DNA of 64,000 nucleotides from Mallotus nudiflorus (lineage: Eukaryota; Streptophyta; Magnoliopsida; Malpighiales; Euphorbiaceae): positions 28,761 to 92,760 of the forward strand of contig CANTUR010000941.1 in assembly GCA_947683625.1 (NCBI GenBank), written 5' to 3'. The translations under genes were made by a program, and so were the position numbers. Position 1 is the first letter of the stretch. The number at the start of each line of letters is the position of its first letter. Below, one piece after another: positions 60,733 through 64,000 of this stretch. Below the pieces are notes generated by a model. The model was not told the DNA's origin. It worked only from the letters and a program-made list of their open reading frames with translations, and did not search any database.

Positions 60733-62392
60733 ATGGATTTGATTGTGGGCTTGCGCACTTGGGCTTCAAATGGACGTTCGTGGCGGCATCGGTTGACCCA
60801 CGGGGCCCATAATATATCAGATCGAAGCTGACTCAGAGGTCTACAGTGCGGGCTCTAAAGCCCATCTATAGCGATTTGTCTTTGGGCCCAAAAACCCATG
60901 TTTAGGCCCATGGATTTGATAGAGTGGGCTTGGGCACTTGGGCTTCAAATGGATGTTCGTGGCGGCATCGGTTGACCCACGGGGCCCATAATATATCAGA
61001 TCGAAGCTGACTCAGAGGGCTACAGTGCGGGCTCTAAAGCCCATCTATAGCGATTTTTCTTTGGGCCCAAAAACCCATGTTTAGGCCCATGGATTTGATA
61101 GAGTGGGCTTGGGCACTTGGGCTTCAAATGGATGTTCGTGGCGGCATCGGTTGACCCACGGGGCCCATAATATATCAGATCGAAGCTGACTCAGAGGGCT
61201 ACAGTGCGGGCTCTAAAGCCCATCTATAGCGATTTGTCTTTGGGCCCAAAAACCCAAGTTTAGGCCCATGGATTTGATTAGAGTGGGCTTGGGCACTTGG
61301 GCTTCAAATGGACGTTCGTGGTGGCATCGGTTTGACCCACGGGGCCCATAATATATCAAATATAAGCTTACTCAGACGGCTATAGTGCGGGCTATAAAGC
61401 CCATCTATAACGATTTGTCTTTGGGCCTAAAAACCCATGTGTAGGCCCATGGATTTGATAGAGTGGGCTTGCGCACTTGGGCTTCAAATGGACGTTCGTG
61501 GCGGCATCGCTTGACCCACGGGGCCCATAATATATCAAATCGAAGCTGACTCAGAGGGCTATAACGGGCCGCTACAAACTATGTCTGTAGCGGGCCGTCC
61601 TCGGGCCCAAATTCCTTTGTTTTGGGGGCCCGAAAACCACTATTTCGGCCCATGGATTTGATTGTGGGCTTGCGCACTTGGGCTTCAAATGGACGTTCGT
61701 GGCGGCATCTGTTGACCCACGGGGCCCCATAATATATCAGATCGAAGCTGACTCAGAGGTCTACAGTGCGGGCTCTAAAGCCCATCTATAGCGATTTGTC
61801 TTTGGGCCCAAAAACCCATGTTTAGGCCCATGGATTTGATAGAGTGGGCTTGGGCACTTGGGCTTCAAATGGATGTTCGTGGCGGCATCGGTTGACCCAC
61901 GGGGCCCATAATATATCAGATCGAAGCTGACTCAGAGGGCTACAGTGCGGGCTCTAAAGCCCATCTATAGCGATTTGTCTTTGGGCCCAAAAACCCAAGT
62001 TTAGGCCCATGGATTTGATAGAGTGGGCTTGGGCAACTTGGGCTTCAAATGGACGTTCGTGGTGGCATCGGTTGACCCACGGGGCCCATAATATATCAAA
62101 TATAAGCTTACTCAGACGGCAATAGTGCGGGCTATAAAGCCCATCTATAACGATTTGTCTTTGGGCCTAAAAACCCATGTGTAGGCCCATGGATTTGATA
62201 GAGTGGGCTTGCGCACTTGGGCTTCAAATGGACGTTCGTGGCGGCATCGCTTGACCCACGGGGCCCATAATATATCAAATCGAAGCTGACTCAGAGGGCT
62301 ATAACGTGCCGCTACAAACTGTGTCTGTAGCGGGCCGTCCTCGGGGCCCCAAATTCCTTTGTTTTGGGGCCCGAAAACCACTATTTCGGCCC
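60733..62392 (+). repeat. 9-mer HOR, copy 3
   Basis: D 60733, A 60910, A 61089, B 61268, C 61449, D 61652, A 61830, B 62009, C 62189. It shares CATCTGTTGACC in its second D (~61706) with copy 1 (~58390), giving an 18-mer alternation: copies 1 and 3 resemble each other more than copy 2. Confidence 0.85.
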
Positions 62393-63315
62393 ATGGATTT
62401 GATTGTGGGCTTGCGCACTTGGGCTTCAAATGGACGTTCGTGGCGGCATCGGTTGACCCACGGGGCCCATAATATATCAGATCGAAGCTGACTCAGAGGT
62501 CTACAGTGCGGGCTCTAAAGCCCATCTATAGCGATTTTGTCTTTGGGCCCAAAAACCCATGTTTAGGCCCATGGATTTGATAGAGTGGGCTTGGGCACTT
62601 GGGCTTCAAATGGATGTTCGTGGCGGCATCGGTTGACCCACGGGGCCCATAATATATCAGATCGAAGCTGACTCAGAGGGCTACAGTGCGGGCTCTAAAG
62701 CCCATCTATAGCGATTTTTCTTTGGGCCCCAAAAACCCATGTTTAGGCCCATGGATTTGATAGAGGTGGGCTTGGGCACTTGGGCTTCAAATGGATGTTC
62801 GTGGCGGCATCGGTTGACCCCACGGGGCCCATAATATATCAGATCGAAGCTGACTCAGAGGGCTACAGTGCGGGCTCTAAAGGCCCATCTATAGCGATTT
62901 GTCTTTGGGCCCAAAAACCCATGTTTAGGCCTATGGATTTGATAGAGTGGGCTTGGGCACTTGGGCTTCAAATGGACGTTCGTGGTGGGCATCGGTTGAC
63001 CCACGGGGCCCATAATATATCAAATATAAGCTTACTCAGACAGCTATAGTGCGGGCTATAAAGCCCATCTATAACGATTTGTCTTTGGGCCTAAAAACCC
63101 ATGTGTAGGCCCATGGATTTGATAGAGTGGGCTTGCGCACTTGGGCTTCAAATGGACGTTCGTGGCGGCATCGCTTGACCCACGGGGCACATAATATATC
63201 AAATCGAAGCTGACTCAGAGGGCTATAACGGGCTGCTACAAACTGCGTCTGTAGCGGGCCCGTCCTCGGGCCCAAATTCCTTTTTTTTGGGGCCCGAAAA
63301 CCACTATTTCGGCCC
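62393..63315 (+). repeat. 9-mer HOR, copy 4 (broken after the pentamer)
   Basis: D 62393, A 62571, A 62751, B 62933, C 63113. It resembles copy 2 (GGCCTATGG, CAGACAGCT, GGGCTGCTAC, TTCCTTTTTTTTGGG). Instead of the expected tetramer, C is followed by a C2 at 63316. Confidence 0.85.
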
Positions 63316-63519
63316 ATGGATTTGATTGTTGGGCTTGCGCACTTGGGCTTCAAATGGACGTTCGTGGCGGCATCGGTTGACCCCACGGGGCCCATAATAT
63401 ATCAAATCGAAGCTGACTCAGAGGGCTATAACGGGCCGCTACAAAACTACGTCTGTAGCGGGCCGTCCTCGGGGCCCAAATTCCTTTGTTTTGGGGCCCG
63501 AAAACCACTATTTCGGCCC
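63316..63519 (+). repeat. C2 monomer, copy 8 (with four insertions)
   Basis: D-start, C-end hybrid, 204 bp because of extra bases in GATTGTTGGGC, GACCCCACGG, CTACAAAACTAC and CTCGGGGCCC. It is the only C2 between 25.2 kb and the right edge. Confidence 0.85.
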
Positions 63520-63880
63520 ATGGATTTGATTGTGGGCTTGCGCACTTGGGCTTCAAATGGACGTTCGTGGCGGCATCGATTGACCCACGGGGGACCATAA
63601 TATATCAGATCGAAGCTGACTCAGAGGTTCTACAGTGCGGGCTCTAAAGCCCATCTATAGCGTTTTTTTCTTTGGGGCCCAAAAACCCATGTTTAGGCCC
63701 ATGGATTTGATAGAGTGGGCTTGGGCACTTGGGCTTCAAATGGATGTTCGTGGCGGCATCGGTTGACCCACGGGGCCCATAATATATCAGATCGAAGCTG
63801 ACTCAGAGGGCTACAGTACGGGCTCTAAAGCCCATCTATAGCGATTTGTCTTTGGGCCCCAAAAACCCAAGTTTAGGCCC
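63520..63880 (+). repeat. D and A monomers near right edge
   Basis: D 63520-63700 (181 bp) has CATCGATTGACC, a damaged ACGGGGGACCATAAT in place of ACGGGGCCCATAAT, GAGGTTCTACAG and CGTTTTTTTCTTTGGGG. A 63701-63880 (180 bp) has AGTACGGGC and an extra C in GGGCCCCAAAAACC. Error density is highest here. Confidence 0.85.
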
Positions 63881-64000
63881 ATGGATTTTGATAGAGTGGG
63901 CTTGGGCACTTGGGCTTCAAATGGACGTTCGTGGTGGCATCGGTTGACCCACGGGGCCCATAATATATCAAATATAAGCTTAATCAGACGGCTATAGTGC
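63881..64000 (+). repeat. Partial type B monomer at right edge
   Basis: B monomer cut by the window end at CTATAGTGC. It has an extra T in ATGGATTTTGATAG and a private AAGCTTAATCAG instead of AAGCTTACTCAG. The array clearly continues beyond the window. Confidence 0.92.

Larger units (their letters stand above)
1..64000 (+). repeat. Satellite DNA array, 177-202 bp monomers in 737-bp higher-order repeats
   Basis: Every part of the window belongs to one tandem family. I traced monomer boundaries by the recurring ATGGATTTGAT at the start of each unit and obtained about 347 monomers, including a partial one at each end, all in the same orientation. The four types recur as D (177 bp), A (179), B (179), C (202), giving a 737-bp HOR. 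No monomer is inverted and no foreign sequence interrupts the array. The size is close to a nucleosome repeat, typical of centromeric or heterochromatic satellites. The HOR length is not a multiple of three, so no frame can persist from unit to unit. The satellite family and host species are not recognised. Position on the chromosome (centromere, knob or subtelomere) cannot be told from sequence alone. Confidence 0.98.
45594..64000 (+). other. Indel-rich terminal segment (probable consensus errors)
   Basis: By hand I count about 73 single-base indels here, about 68 of them insertions, versus 3 in the first 45.6 kb. Most extend a homopolymer: ACCC to AACCC in AAAAAACCC (e.g. 47612, 49826, 55531, 56095, 56833, 60150), GGTTTGACC (47873, 48253, 50641, 55612, 55794, 61330), GGGGGCCC (52592, 55165, 56742, 57843, 61624) and GGGGCCCCA (54883, 59147, 61723). 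Deletions are near 48366, 49526, 49701, 50706 and 56627. Density rises to the right edge. Unlike substitutions, they are mostly not inherited by super-HOR copies, which suggests poor polishing near a contig end. Confidence 0.85.

Noticed and set aside
62306..63600. Overlapping open frames on both strands (62306-62491, 62780-63049, 63069-63395, 63316-63600, 63350-63598)
   Set aside because: Both strands are open over the same bases, and frames exist only because of dense insertions. The HOR length is not divisible by three, so no repeat protein is possible.
1..64000. Ribosomal DNA intergenic spacer subrepeats
   Set aside because: No rRNA gene edge or other spacer component appears in 64 kb; an array this long of only subrepeats is far beyond usual spacer size.
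1..64000. Telomeric or subtelomeric simple repeat
   Set aside because: No TTTAGGG or TTAGGG tracts; single CCCATGTTTAGG occurrences are part of monomers and not tandem.

Overview
The whole window is one uninterrupted satellite DNA array. It holds about 347 head-to-tail monomers of 177-202 bp, all in the same orientation. I see no protein-coding gene, tRNA, rRNA, transposon, CRISPR array or unique sequence. Short open frames occur, but they are by-products of the repeat. The organism must be a eukaryote with a large homogenised satellite, such as a centromeric, pericentromeric, subtelomeric or knob block. A land plant is plausible because of nucleosome-sized monomers, strong CpG-transition decay and abundant GGCCCA and TTGACC motifs. 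I do not recognise the family, and the species assignment is weak.

The basic unit is a four-monomer higher-order repeat (HOR) of 737 bp in the order D (177 bp), A (179), B (179), C (202). All monomers share a roughly 64-bp core and differ mostly in their downstream half. C has a different downstream half that contains a hairpin. B alone carries a HindIII site and a CTATAAAG element. By hand count there are about 83 B, 82 C, 82 D-like, 92 A-like and 8 C2 (D/C hybrid) monomers.

Layout: 1-551 is the tail of a unit (A-B-C). 552-10196 holds four 13-mers of 2411 bp, each three tetramers plus C2, and these pair into 26-mers of 4822 bp. 10197-21251 is fifteen plain 737-bp tetramers with 12-mer (2211 bp) and 8-mer (1474 bp) variant periodicities. 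21252-25737 has 1495-bp octamers that gained C2 and lost one A. 25357-29601 has 12-mers in which one A is missing from one tetramer and doubled in its neighbour. 27568-41370 has three 4601-bp 25-mers. 41371-47450 is rearranged, with an A/D hybrid junction at 42667. From 45594 to the end, A-A pentamers alternate with tetramers, reaching a regular 9-mer of nominally 1653 bp at 57412-62392.

Two signals stand out. The first is a complete record of unequal exchange: every departure from D-A-B-C can be read as a hybrid, lost or doubled monomer. The second is an abrupt change in single-base indels, about 73 to the right of 45.6 kb against 3 to the left. Nearly all are one-base insertions in homopolymers, which looks like consensus error towards a contig end rather than biology. 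No hidden gene system was found; the interest lies in the layered repeat architecture.
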